Source: a bacterium (GTDB lineage Bacteria; 4484-113; JAFGCY01). From it: 52,961 bases of DNA. The DNA lies in contig JAGRNT010000023.1 of NCBI GenBank assembly GCA_020440605.1, forward strand, positions 1-52,961, in the 5' to 3' direction. How positions within the stretch are numbered: the first letter of the stretch is position 1; each line of letters begins with the position of its first letter. The position numbers and the translations under genes are program-made. The notes beneath the pieces are model-generated. The model made no database searches. It saw nothing but the letters and a program-made list of their open reading frames with translations, and was not told where the DNA came from. This document shows positions 35,200-43,346 of the stretch, one piece after another.

Positions 35200-35904
35200 G
35201 TGAGCAAGCCCGCCACACTTGAGGCAATTCTCCTGCGCCGTTACAAGCGATTTCTCGCTGATGTGCAGCTGGCTGACGGCAGCACAATCACCGTGCATGT
35301 ACCCAATACGGGCAGCCTGCTTGGCTGCATCCGGGAAGGCAGCCCCTGCCTGCTGCTTGACCACGGGGATGGCAAGCGCAAGTACCGTCACAGTTTATGG
35401 ATGGTCAAACCCGGCAAGTGCTGGATCTGTGTCGATACCGGCCTGCCGAACAGGATGATCCTGGATGCTGCCAGATCAGGGAAGATCGATGCACTGTCAG
35501 GATTCCAGGAATACCTTCCTGAGGTTCCCTACGGGAACTCCAGCCGTGTGGATCTGCTTTGCCGCGTGCATGAAAGGGACATGCTAGAACGCTGCTGGGT
35601 GGAGGTCAAGGCCACGACTCTGGTCGACAAGGGCGTTGCCATGTTCCCGGACGCCGTCACCGCACGCGGCCGCAAACACCTCGAGGAACTGAGCAATATG
35701 GTCAGGGCCGGTGATCGCGCCCTGCAGCTTTTCTTCATCCAGCGCTCGGATGCAGAGCTATTCCGCCCCGCTGATCACATTGATCCCGCATATGGAGCTG
35801 CGCTGCGGGAGGCACAGGCCTGCGGCGTTGAGCTGCTGGCGCTGAGCAGCCGTCCCACCAAACAAGGCATTACAATTGGACGTCCGATACCAGTGGAGCT
35901 CTGA
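35200..35904 (+). CDS. sfsA: SfsA family protein
   Basis: The 234-residue product matches SfsA throughout: LLRRYKRFLADVQL, HVPNTGSL, a central EVKATTLVDKGVAMFPDAVTARGRKHLEEL, and QRSDAELFRPADHIDP. SfsA was linked to sugar fermentation in E. coli and contains a nuclease-like core with an EVK motif, but its biochemical role remains unsettled. The start is GTG 35200. Four bases separate it from the cytochrome gene downstream. Confidence 0.93.
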   Translation: MSKPATLEAILLRRYKRFLADVQLADGSTITVHVPNTGSLLGCIREGSPCLLLDHGDGKRKYRHSLWMVKPGKCWICVDTGLPNRMILDAARSGKIDALSGFQEYLPEVPYGNSSRVDLLCRVHERDMLERCWVEVKATTLVDKGVAMFPDAVTARGRKHLEELSNMVRAGDRALQLFFIQRSDAELFRPADHIDPAYGAALREAQACGVELLALSSRPTKQGITIGRPIPVEL

Positions 35905-35908
35905 ACTG

Positions 35909-37510
35909 ATGCGAATAGTACACGGACTGTGCCTGCTAATGACCTGCGCCATGCTGCTGCAGTCCTGCGGTGGTGCCCGCAAGGCTGAACCACCGGCCAG
36001 GCTGACCCTGCTTGTCAGTGGAAATACCATGGGATACCTACGCAACTGTGGCTGCGCCTCCGGCCAGTACGGTGGGGAATTGCGAAGGGCGCGAGTTCTG
36101 AAGGAACAGCGGGACGAGGCTTCCAAGAGCTCCAAGGGCCGTGACAGCGAGGTGCTGGCACTGGATCTGGGCAGTACGCTGGGCGGTGAGGAGTTCATCG
36201 ACCGGCTTTACAGTCGCCAGGTCCTGAAGAGCATGGCTCAGCTTGACTACGGCATGATCGGACTAGGAAAGACCGACCTGCTGTTCGGCCAGGCGGATCT
36301 GCTGGATTACATCCAGCAGGCCGAGGCCGCAGGAGGCGAAGGCAGCGTTCCGATCACTGCGGTCAACCTGCACTTCAGCAAGCCCCAGGTTGGCGAGGAT
36401 CACAGCAGGGAGCTGAATGAGCGCATCCAGAAATACCGGATTCTGACGCTGCCACAGGGCTACAGGGTAGGCGTGATTCACGCAATTGACCCCGGTGTGA
36501 CGATCACACTTGAGGATGGCATGAAGGTGGGGGAGAAGTACGGCTTTGATGTGATGCCGATGGCCAAGGCCACCCAGCAGGTCCTGGATGTCCACCGCAA
36601 GGAAGCGGACTTCTGGATCTTCACGCTGTCCGACGGTGTCGAAGGTGTCGCCGATCCCAAGCCGATCGCGGATATTGAAGGCCTTGATCTGGTGATCGGA
36701 TTCAATCAGGGCAATCCCAATCAGACTCCCGGCAGCGACGGCGTCGTCTGGCCATTTTTCGTGAAGGGACCGATCCTCAAGGCCCGCGACCTGGTGGAGA
36801 TCACCATCAACTTCCCGCAGTCAGCGGATGACGATCGGACCGTAGCAGCCCGCCAGCTCGCCGTTGGCAGCAAGGTCAAGGGTGACGAGACAGTGCTGGG
36901 CCTGATCAACGACATCTGGCCTGAGATCGAGAAGTACGAAAACGAGAAACTGGCGAGTCAGACCGTTAAGCAGCGGCCGGCGGTGATGGGTCAGTTCACC
37001 TGCCGCACCTGCCACCAGAACATCTATGAAAGCATGCTGCTCACTAAGCACCAGCTGGCCTTTGAGTCCCTGGTGCAGCGTGCCAAGGAAGACCCGGAGC
37101 AGAAGAACGCGGACCGGGACAGCAAGTGTCTGAGCTGTCATACCACCCTGTACATCTCCCCGCACGGCGGCTGGAACAAGATTGACAAGCAGGAGGAGCT
37201 GGCCATGGTCAGCTGTGAATCCTGCCACGGCCCCGGCGAGTATCACGTGATCTACATGATGGAAACGGCTGCTGGTCGGACACTGGAGCAGATTGAGCAG
37301 ATTCCCACAGATGAATTCGCGATCGATGGCCGCAATGACAAAGGCATCATCCGCGGCAGTGAAGATACCTGCAAGCAGTGCCATGATGCGGAGAACTCGC
37401 CCAAGTTCAACTTCAAGGAGTATTGGAGCCGGATCGAACACAGCCTCGACATGCCGGCGCCTGAGCAGGCAGCTGAAGCGGGAACAGCAGCTGTGGAGGA
37501 CGCTCACTGA
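35909..37510 (+). CDS. Lipoprotein: degenerate metallophosphatase domain fused to tetrahaem cytochrome
   Basis: The signal ends in a lipobox (MLLQSCGG). Residues about 30-330 have the fold pattern of UshA/5'-nucleotidase phosphatases (SGNTMGYLRNCGCASGQYGG, DLGSTLGG, GLGKTDLLFG). However, the metal-binding residues usual in those blocks (DxHG, DxGD, GxxD/NH) are mostly absent. The C-terminal 180 residues carry four CxxCH haem motifs (CRTCHQN, CLSCHTT, CESCHGP, CKQCHDA), like cytochrome c554-type modules. Length is 533 from ATG 35909, with GGAG upstream. It is probably an exported electron carrier whose phosphatase domain now serves structure or binding. Confidence 0.87.
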   Translation: MRIVHGLCLLMTCAMLLQSCGGARKAEPPARLTLLVSGNTMGYLRNCGCASGQYGGELRRARVLKEQRDEASKSSKGRDSEVLALDLGSTLGGEEFIDRLYSRQVLKSMAQLDYGMIGLGKTDLLFGQADLLDYIQQAEAAGGEGSVPITAVNLHFSKPQVGEDHSRELNERIQKYRILTLPQGYRVGVIHAIDPGVTITLEDGMKVGEKYGFDVMPMAKATQQVLDVHRKEADFWIFTLSDGVEGVADPKPIADIEGLDLVIGFNQGNPNQTPGSDGVVWPFFVKGPILKARDLVEITINFPQSADDDRTVAARQLAVGSKVKGDETVLGLINDIWPEIEKYENEKLASQTVKQRPAVMGQFTCRTCHQNIYESMLLTKHQLAFESLVQRAKEDPEQKNADRDSKCLSCHTTLYISPHGGWNKIDKQEELAMVSCESCHGPGEYHVIYMMETAAGRTLEQIEQIPTDEFAIDGRNDKGIIRGSEDTCKQCHDAENSPKFNFKEYWSRIEHSLDMPAPEQAAEAGTAAVEDAH

Positions 37511-37521
37511 GTGAGTCCGCA

Positions 37522-37923
37522 GTGGAGGAAACCCTGCGGGCTGTTGTCTCCAGACTGCGGGACCAGGGCACGGTGCTGGCCATTGCACTTGTCGGCTCGC
37601 ATGCCAGGGGTACGGCCAATCCACAATCCGACATTGATCTTGTCATCCTGGTGCAGAAGCCATCCGACTGGTTTGCCAACCAGGACTGGATCAGCTGTGC
37701 CGGGCAGGAACTGGAATGCCGGATTGAGGAATACGGCAGATTACGCAGCCTGAGAGTCCACTACGCCGGGGGGCTGGAGATTGAGTTCGGCATCACTGAT
37801 CCCGGCTGGGCAGCCTTGCCTCCAGACAGTGGTACGGTTGCAGTTGTCAGAGAAGGATTCAGGATCCTGCATGATCCAGACGGGCTACTCAGCCGACTGC
37901 AGGAGGCCGTTGCCAGAAAATGA
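37522..37923 (+). CDS. MNT-type nucleotidyltransferase domain protein
   Basis: The 133-residue product has the minimal nucleotidyltransferase signature GSHARGTANPQSDIDLVI (GSx..G..SDxDL) and a downstream acidic residue in EIEFGIT. Proteins of this size often act with a HEPN partner as toxin-antitoxin modules or modify small molecules. No HEPN gene is adjacent. The start is GTG 37522, 11 bases after the cytochrome stop. There is no better start codon upstream in frame. Confidence 0.82.
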   Translation: MEETLRAVVSRLRDQGTVLAIALVGSHARGTANPQSDIDLVILVQKPSDWFANQDWISCAGQELECRIEEYGRLRSLRVHYAGGLEIEFGITDPGWAALPPDSGTVAVVREGFRILHDPDGLLSRLQEAVARK

Positions 37924-37951
37924 AAAAGGAGGCCGATCTGCGTCGGCCTCC
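37923..37951 (-). terminator. Rho-independent terminator (minus strand)
   Basis: A 9-bp GC-rich stem (37951-37943 with 37936-37928) with a 6-base loop is followed on the minus strand by five T residues (37927-37923). On the plus strand the hairpin is followed by CAAGGGG and no T run, so it is oriented to end minus-strand transcripts. Confidence 0.85.
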
Positions 37952-38053
37952 AAGGGGGGGACAGTAAGGGGATAAGCTGGTTTGGAGACGAGTTCTCAAC
38001 CCCCTGAGCGATGTCCCTCAACTTCTTCATTGGGTCAGAATGAGACACCCGTC
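37923..38053 (-). ncRNA. Candidate small RNA of about 130 nt
   Basis: A consensus minus-strand promoter (38088-38059) and a strong terminator (37951-37923) bracket about 130 bases. Internal pairing is possible: GGTTGAGA with TCTC-CA-AACC around ACTCG (near 37981-38003), and TGAG with CTCA just upstream. No SRP GGAAGCAGC, 6S, RNase P or tmRNA signature is visible. A minus-strand reading frame (start near 38026, or 38048) has no ribosome-binding site and runs through the terminator into the nucleotidyltransferase gene, so I favour non-coding RNA. This candidate occupies the first half of the 366-base gene-free gap 37924-38289. In the rest I see only the rapZ promoter and a short inverted repeat (GAGAC/GTCTC near 38237-38248). 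Confidence 0.55.
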
Positions 38054-38058
38054 TGCAC

Positions 38059-38088
38059 GTATTATTCCACAGAACAGGTAAATGTCAA
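38059..38088 (-). promoter_or_regulatory. Consensus promoter of the candidate small RNA
   Basis: On the minus strand a perfect -35 TTGACA (38088-38083) is followed after 18 bases by TAATAC (38064-38059), or after 17 bases by ATAATA. It is one of the strongest -35 boxes in the window and points away from rapZ. Confidence 0.7.
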
Positions 38089-38276
38089 GCACCTCTGCCA
38101 CCAAGCTTTCTGAATAATTTCGCGTTTCACCAGTTTTCATGCAGTCTCGTGCGCTATTCGTTGTTCTGGTCACGAAATGCCGGCAGCCTGAGAATCCCCG
38201 ACCAGGGAAATCAGCCTACTGCCGCGCAATTAATTGAGACAAGTCTCTCAGTTGCCGCGCGGCTTCGACTGCTGTG

Positions 38277-38282
38277 TATAAT
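38277..38282 (+). promoter_or_regulatory. -10 box TATAAT of rapZ (leaderless)
   Basis: TATAAT, 7 bases, ATG 38290. It fixes the rapZ start and argues against the longer in-frame start at 38149. Confidence 0.75.
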
Positions 38283-38289
38283 CCAGCCC

Positions 38290-39162
38290 ATGGAGAACCC
38301 CAAACCGAGACTGGTGATCGTCACGGGCATGTCCGGTGCAGGCAAGAGCACGGCACTGCGCTGCTTTGAGGATCTTGGATACTTCTGTCTTGACAACATT
38401 CCGCCCCGGCTGATCGAGATGCTGCTGCAGCTCAGTGAGCAGGCCCAGGCAGGACTGAAGGGAATTGCCATCGTCTGTGACGTACGCAGCGGCACCATGT
38501 TTGATGAGATGAGTGATGTGGTGGACAAGCTCAGTGCTGATGACAGGCCACTCGATATCATCTACATCGACTGTGATGATGACGTGCTTGTCAACCGTTT
38601 CAAGGAAGCCCGGCGCGTCCCGCCCCTGGGAGCTGAAGGCGGCATCGAACGAGCCATTGCCATGGAGCGTGAGAAGCTGGAAGCCCTGCGTGACCAGTCC
38701 ACCGTCTCGATTGACACCTCCAGTCTCTCACCCTCTCAGCTGCGAAACCGCGTGCTCGCACTGTATTCCGAGGACGGTGAGAGCAAGCGCATTCTCGTGA
38801 CCCTGATGAGCTTCGGCTTCAAGTACGGAGTGCCGCCGGACGCGGACTTCCTGTTCGATACGCGCATCATTCCCAACCCGTTCTACGTCGCCGGCCTGCG
38901 CAACCTGACTGGCAACGACCGGCCGGTGTATGAGTACGTGATGCAGCACGAGCAGGCGGTGGATCTGGCTGGCAGCATCCAGAAGATCCTTGAGCAGGTG
39001 CTGCCGCACTATCCGGCTGTGCACAAGTTCAACCTGGTCGTGGGCATCGGCTGCACCGGCGGCAAGCATCGCAGCGTAAGCCTGGTCAATCATCTGGCGG
39101 AGGAACTGAAGGGGGAGGGGCGCCGCATCAGTGTGCAGCACAGGGATCTGGAAAGACTCTAG
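38290..39162 (+). CDS. rapZ: RNase adapter RapZ (nucleotide-binding protein)
   Basis: The 290-residue product has the P-loop GMSGAGKST directly after the start, then DLGYFCLDNIPP, a Walker B-like IYIDCDDDVL, and the C-terminal RNA-binding half. That half has FKYGVPPDADFLFDTRIIPNPFYV and GIGCTGGKHRSVSLVNHLAE. In E. coli RapZ guides RNase E to the small RNA GlmZ and controls amino-sugar synthesis. Whether a comparable RNA exists here is unknown, but a candidate small RNA lies upstream. The usual rapZ neighbours (ptsN, hprK, rpoN) are absent. Confidence 0.95.
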   Translation: MENPKPRLVIVTGMSGAGKSTALRCFEDLGYFCLDNIPPRLIEMLLQLSEQAQAGLKGIAIVCDVRSGTMFDEMSDVVDKLSADDRPLDIIYIDCDDDVLVNRFKEARRVPPLGAEGGIERAIAMEREKLEALRDQSTVSIDTSSLSPSQLRNRVLALYSEDGESKRILVTLMSFGFKYGVPPDADFLFDTRIIPNPFYVAGLRNLTGNDRPVYEYVMQHEQAVDLAGSIQKILEQVLPHYPAVHKFNLVVGIGCTGGKHRSVSLVNHLAEELKGEGRRISVQHRDLERL

Positions 39163-39164
39163 AA

Positions 39165-39239
39165 TAGCTGGGGAGGGACTCGAACCCTCGACCTCGCGGT
39201 TATGAGCCGCGCGCTCTAGACCAGCTGAGCTACCCAGCC
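39165..39239 (-). tRNA. tRNA-Met (elongator), anticodon CAT
   Basis: The 75-nt cloverleaf has a 7-bp acceptor (G-U at the first pair), D arm with AGCTCAGCTGGTCTAGAGC, anticodon stem CGCGG/CCGCG around CTCATAA, and T arm GAGGG-TTCGAGT-CCCTC. The 5' block GGCTGGGTAGCTCAG is close to E. coli elongator tRNA-Met. It lacks the three G-C pairs and 1-72 mismatch of initiator tRNA. A tRNA-Ile with modified CAU is the less likely alternative. CCA is not encoded. It is convergent with rapZ (2-base gap). Confidence 0.93.
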
Positions 39240-39252
39240 AACGGGAAGACGA

Positions 39253-39280
39253 ATTATACCACCACCACGCTTCGGTGCAA
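39253..39280 (-). promoter_or_regulatory. Promoter of tRNA-Met
   Basis: On the minus strand TTGCAC (39280-39275), 16 bases, TATAAT (39258-39253), ending 13 bases before the mature 5' end. It lies in the 67-base gap after fliD. Confidence 0.8.
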
Positions 39281-39306
39281 GACCTGCTGCACCGGATGGC
39301 CATTGT

Positions 39307-42300
39307 TTACTTCTTGGAGTTGGTTGCCGCATTGAGTGCGTTGATCTGGCCTTCCAGGGCCTGCTGCTGGCTCTGCAGCTGGCTGAGATTGACCTCCAGC
39401 CGCGAGAACTTGTTTCGCAGCCGCGTCTCGTAATTACTCACATGCTGCTGCGCAAGCTCAATCGCGTCATCCAGGCCACTGACCTGGCGGTCGAATGAAC
39501 CGTTCTGCTTGATGCGCTCGAAGACGATCCCGCCCACGCCCGTGATGCCATCAATGTAGCTGCGCGAGCGCATCGCGATGCCGCCGGAAATGTCTGGATC
39601 CTCTCCGCTGAAGGTGCCGGCTGTCCAGCCGAAGGCCGCAAGGATCGTGTCAGAACCAAGCGAGAGATCGCGGATCTGCAGGCGGGCGGCTTCCGTGGTG
39701 GAGGCACTGCGGATGTTGAGCTGGCTCTGGCTGTTGAAGAACGCCAGCATGCTGTTCTGCAGTCCGCCGCTGACCAGTCCCTGGTTGATGCGGTTGATGA
39801 TCTGGTTCTGGCTGTAGCTGCCGGCGTTGAAATTGACAACGGTACTGCCCTTGCCGTTGCTTATCTCGAAGCTGAGCTGCTGCGTGACGGTCATGCCACC
39901 GCTGAGATTCTTGCTGCCCGTGACCTGCACCAGGCTTTCCAGGGCTGCCGCGAACAGTTCATAGAGGTCCTCACTGTGGTTGTTGATCGCATCCTGCAGG
40001 TCGGCATTGCTTTCCATCAGCAGGCGCAGCTGCTCGCGGTCGGAGGTGGGGGCCAGCAGGCGTGACTGACTGACGGAAGCTGCTTCCACACCGGCTCCTA
40101 CCTCGCTGGTGGACAGACCGATGGTGCTGAGGCTGCCGAAGGAGCCATTGTTGTTGACGACGCCCATCACCAGGTTCTGCATCTTGCGGGTGATCTGGCG
40201 CACAGTGGTGTCATTCGCCGTGAAGTCCCGCATCATCAGCGACTGGCGATTGTTGAGATATTCGTCGATCTCCTGGATGGTCATGTTCTGGGCATCCTCA
40301 TCCGTCAGTGCGCGGATACCCTTGCGCTCCTCGCGGGTGAGAGGCTTGGCATTCATCTGTTCCATCGTGGTGTTCCATTCCACGAGGAAATCCAGGATCG
40401 CGGTCGACATGCGGTCGCTGTCCTGCTCCACGCTCAGGGAAACCGGACCGTTGGTGATGCCGTTCAGGTTGATGGCGACGCGGTCCACGACGTCCGCCAC
40501 CTCGTTGCTCTTGCGGACATAGTTCACGCCGTTGACACTGAAGGAACTGGTCTGGCGGATGCTGCCGACATTCGCGGGAACGGTGGTATCAAGCGTTAGG
40601 TTTACGGCTTCGAGGAAGTTGCTGGTGTCGGAGATATCCCCGAGCTTGATCTGCACGGCGGTCACATCCTCACTGAGCACCTGCGTGAGTGTCAGCCTGT
40701 CGGCTGTCGGGTCATAACTGGCCTTGACACCCGCTCCCGAGCGGTTGATCTTCTCCATCAGCTCGGTGAGACTGTCAACGCCGGAGTCAACCGTGATGCG
40801 CACACCGTTGATGGTGAAAACGCCGCTGGAAACGTTCTGGGACATGCCGCTCTGGGCCAGAGGCAAATCGGTGTCCACCGTACCCTTCACACGACCCTGG
40901 ATCGTCACGCCTCCCGAAGCCTGGTTCAGTCCCGCCAGGGTCAGGAAGTTACTCGTGTCACCATTGCCACCCAGGCTGATCCCGTTCGGTCCCGTTGCAT
41001 TGTTCTTCAGATAGAAGCGCGAATTGGCGCTGTCAAAGAATGCGGAAACACCTGCACCGCTGGAGTTGATGCGGCCCAGCACGTCATTGATGGTCGTGGT
41101 GTTGACATCTCCGATGTTGATCGCGACACCGTTGATCGTGAAGAAGCCGTTGGTGTGGAACAGCGGATTGGTATCGGCGTTCTCAGGTGTGATCGCGAAG
41201 CCAGCCTGGGCCAGGCTGACCGTCGGATCAATGAAGGGCACGCGCACGGGTGGATCAAGTCCGATGTCGTCGGCACCGAACAGGTAAGTGCTGCTGGCAA
41301 CCTGTGTGTTGAGCTCGGAGCTGTTGCCTGTGCGCACCGTGGCGACGCCGGGATTGAACCCACCGCCACCGTCGTTCAGGGCCACGCCGCCGATGAGGTC
41401 CAATACGGGTCCGCCTTCGTCGCCGGTGATCACCCGGCGCTGCATCGGACCGCCGTTGTCCGGCGTGAACCAGTCCACCATGGTGTAGTCATTGGTGGCG
41501 GTCGTGCTGCCGAATGTAATGCTCAGATCATTCGTAGTACTGTCGAGATCAGTGGCCCCAACCTGGAAGATCCTGCCGAGAATGCCACCCGCACCGTCAT
41601 ATAAGCGTACGTCGCGGCCACCCTGGTTGGCAAGCAGTTCAATCCGGTAGCTGCCGCCCACGTCAACAAGCTGTGCGGTTACAGCCGGAACCTGCTGGTT
41701 GACTGCATCCACGAAGTCCTGCAGGGTGCTGTATTCACTGAGGCCGGTGATCGTGACTGGGTCAATCCCGCCGGAGGCGTTGTCAACGTCGATGGTGAAC
41801 AGATCAAAGTCAGTGATGCCATAGCTGCTGAGCGTATTGCTGGGATCGAGCAGAGAGACATTGCCGCGGATCCTGCCGGCCTTGCCATCCGTGTTGCTGA
41901 GCAGATGGGCTCCGGTTCCCTCAACAGTGAAGCTGCCGGTTGTGATCATCTGCGCACCGGCGTCACGGCCCGTTTCAGCGACACTGAAGGTGCCGAGCGA
42001 CATCTTGGTGGTGGCACCGGCATCGACGAAGCTGAGTGAGAGTGTCTGCGCTGATACACCTGGTGTGTCCGAGGTCAGTACGATATGACCGTTCTCATAA
42101 GTGGCCGTGGCTCCGCTGAAAGCTCCGCTGATGGCGTTCACGAGGTCTGCGATGGTCTGACCACCTGCAGCACCCGTGTAGCTGAAGTCCACCGGCGTGA
42201 TGGTGGAGCCACCACCATTGGTCCCGCTGATGCGGATCTTGTCACCGATGTTCAGCACGCCGGTGGTGATCTGGTCCAGGCTGGCAAGATCGGTGGCATC

Positions 42301-43173
42301 GTTCAGTTCGAGGACTCCAGCGCTGGTGAAGCTCTGAGTACCGACCAGACGACGGGTGGTGGCACCGGCTCCGGCGACGTTGTTGCCGATGCCGAAGTCC
42401 AGGGTGCTGCCGGAGAAGTCATTGTCATTGAAGATCAGGTCCAGCGGGGAAATCGTGGTGTTCAGTGCCACGTCACCGGCAATGGAGGGGTTTGTCTCGA
42501 TGAAGGTCAGCTCACCGTTGCTGCCGACGCTGCCGGCGATCTCGCCATGGAAGACCTGGGCCACCGCTGTGGCCAGGCGGCCGAGGGTGTCGGTCTCATC
42601 CTCGTTGAATGTGAAGGTCCCGCTTACGGCGGAGCCGTCCTTCAGCAATCCGCTGATGCTGATGCTGTCACCGGCGGTGATCTTCGCTCCGCTCTGTCCG
42701 GCCTGCAGGGTGTCCTTGATCAGCGTCGTGCTCAGGGCGCGCGTCGGCTGGAAGTCGGAGAAGGGTGTGAGGCCGGCGATGCCGATGTTCTGTGTCTGGG
42801 AAAGATTGGCAACCTTTGTATAGAGAGTCTCGTCCAGGCCGCTCGTCGCACGGCTGGGCTGGGCAAGGCGGTTGACCTCGATGTTGTAGTTGCCAAGCGC
42901 TGCACCGCTCTGGGCCACACCGCTCACGCGGGCGCTGTCGGAACTGCTGAGGCTGCGGCTCAGCCAGGTACTCTCGAAGCGCAGTGTGCTGAAGGTCCGG
43001 TCCAGGGACTGCAGGCGCTGGTTCACATCGGAGAGCGCACTCTGCTTGAACAGGATGTCGCTGCGCTGCTGCTGCAGTGTCTCAACCGAGCGCTGCTCGA
43101 GTGAAACGAGCTGGTCGATGACTGAATTCCAGTCAGTGCCGCTCGCCAGTCCACTGAACGATATTGAGCCCAT
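39307..43173 (-). CDS. fliD: Flagellar hook-associated protein 2 (FliD cap), unusually large
   Basis: FliD caps the flagellar filament and promotes flagellin folding. The N-terminal D0/D1 block is typical (GSISFSGLASGTDWNSVIDQL...). The C-terminal coiled-coil region contains QVSGLDDAIELAQQHVSNYETRLRNKFSRLE and ends LEGQINALNAATNSKK. The 1288-residue length is two to three times that of common FliD proteins. The extra mass is a central array of Ig-like and flagellin-IN-like repeats, for example FTINGVAINIGDVNTTTINDVL (coding near 41135-41075) and FTINGVRITVDSGVDSLTELM (near 40810-40750). No other flagellar genes are in the window. I see no strong Shine-Dalgarno element before ATG 43173. Confidence 0.9.
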   Translation of the reverse strand: MGSISFSGLASGTDWNSVIDQLVSLEQRSVETLQQQRSDILFKQSALSDVNQRLQSLDRTFSTLRFESTWLSRSLSSSDSARVSGVAQSGAALGNYNIEVNRLAQPSRATSGLDETLYTKVANLSQTQNIGIAGLTPFSDFQPTRALSTTLIKDTLQAGQSGAKITAGDSISISGLLKDGSAVSGTFTFNEDETDTLGRLATAVAQVFHGEIAGSVGSNGELTFIETNPSIAGDVALNTTISPLDLIFNDNDFSGSTLDFGIGNNVAGAGATTRRLVGTQSFTSAGVLELNDATDLASLDQITTGVLNIGDKIRISGTNGGGSTITPVDFSYTGAAGGQTIADLVNAISGAFSGATATYENGHIVLTSDTPGVSAQTLSLSFVDAGATTKMSLGTFSVAETGRDAGAQMITTGSFTVEGTGAHLLSNTDGKAGRIRGNVSLLDPSNTLSSYGITDFDLFTIDVDNASGGIDPVTITGLSEYSTLQDFVDAVNQQVPAVTAQLVDVGGSYRIELLANQGGRDVRLYDGAGGILGRIFQVGATDLDSTTNDLSITFGSTTATNDYTMVDWFTPDNGGPMQRRVITGDEGGPVLDLIGGVALNDGGGGFNPGVATVRTGNSSELNTQVASSTYLFGADDIGLDPPVRVPFIDPTVSLAQAGFAITPENADTNPLFHTNGFFTINGVAINIGDVNTTTINDVLGRINSSGAGVSAFFDSANSRFYLKNNATGPNGISLGGNGDTSNFLTLAGLNQASGGVTIQGRVKGTVDTDLPLAQSGMSQNVSSGVFTINGVRITVDSGVDSLTELMEKINRSGAGVKASYDPTADRLTLTQVLSEDVTAVQIKLGDISDTSNFLEAVNLTLDTTVPANVGSIRQTSSFSVNGVNYVRKSNEVADVVDRVAINLNGITNGPVSLSVEQDSDRMSTAILDFLVEWNTTMEQMNAKPLTREERKGIRALTDEDAQNMTIQEIDEYLNNRQSLMMRDFTANDTTVRQITRKMQNLVMGVVNNNGSFGSLSTIGLSTSEVGAGVEAASVSQSRLLAPTSDREQLRLLMESNADLQDAINNHSEDLYELFAAALESLVQVTGSKNLSGGMTVTQQLSFEISNGKGSTVVNFNAGSYSQNQIINRINQGLVSGGLQNSMLAFFNSQSQLNIRSASTTEAARLQIRDLSLGSDTILAAFGWTAGTFSGEDPDISGGIAMRSRSYIDGITGVGGIVFERIKQNGSFDRQVSGLDDAIELAQQHVSNYETRLRNKFSRLEVNLSQLQSQQQALEGQINALNAATNSKK

Positions 43174-43346
43174 GCCTGATTCCCGCCCAGCGGGATCTCC
43201 TCTCTTGCTGATGGCTATATCGGCGCACCGGCACTGGGCTTAAGCCTGCTGCAGGTGTCGCCGGGGAAGTGATACCCGCAGGCGGGCTGCACCATCGGTC
43301 AGAGAATTAGGCTGCGGTTCGACCCGGATGAATTCCGGATCAATAA

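Noticed and set aside
37761..38048. A 95-codon minus-strand frame over the small-RNA region
   Set aside because: It has no ribosome-binding site, runs through the terminator hairpin into the nucleotidyltransferase gene and has no family features. A non-coding RNA explains the promoter and terminator better.
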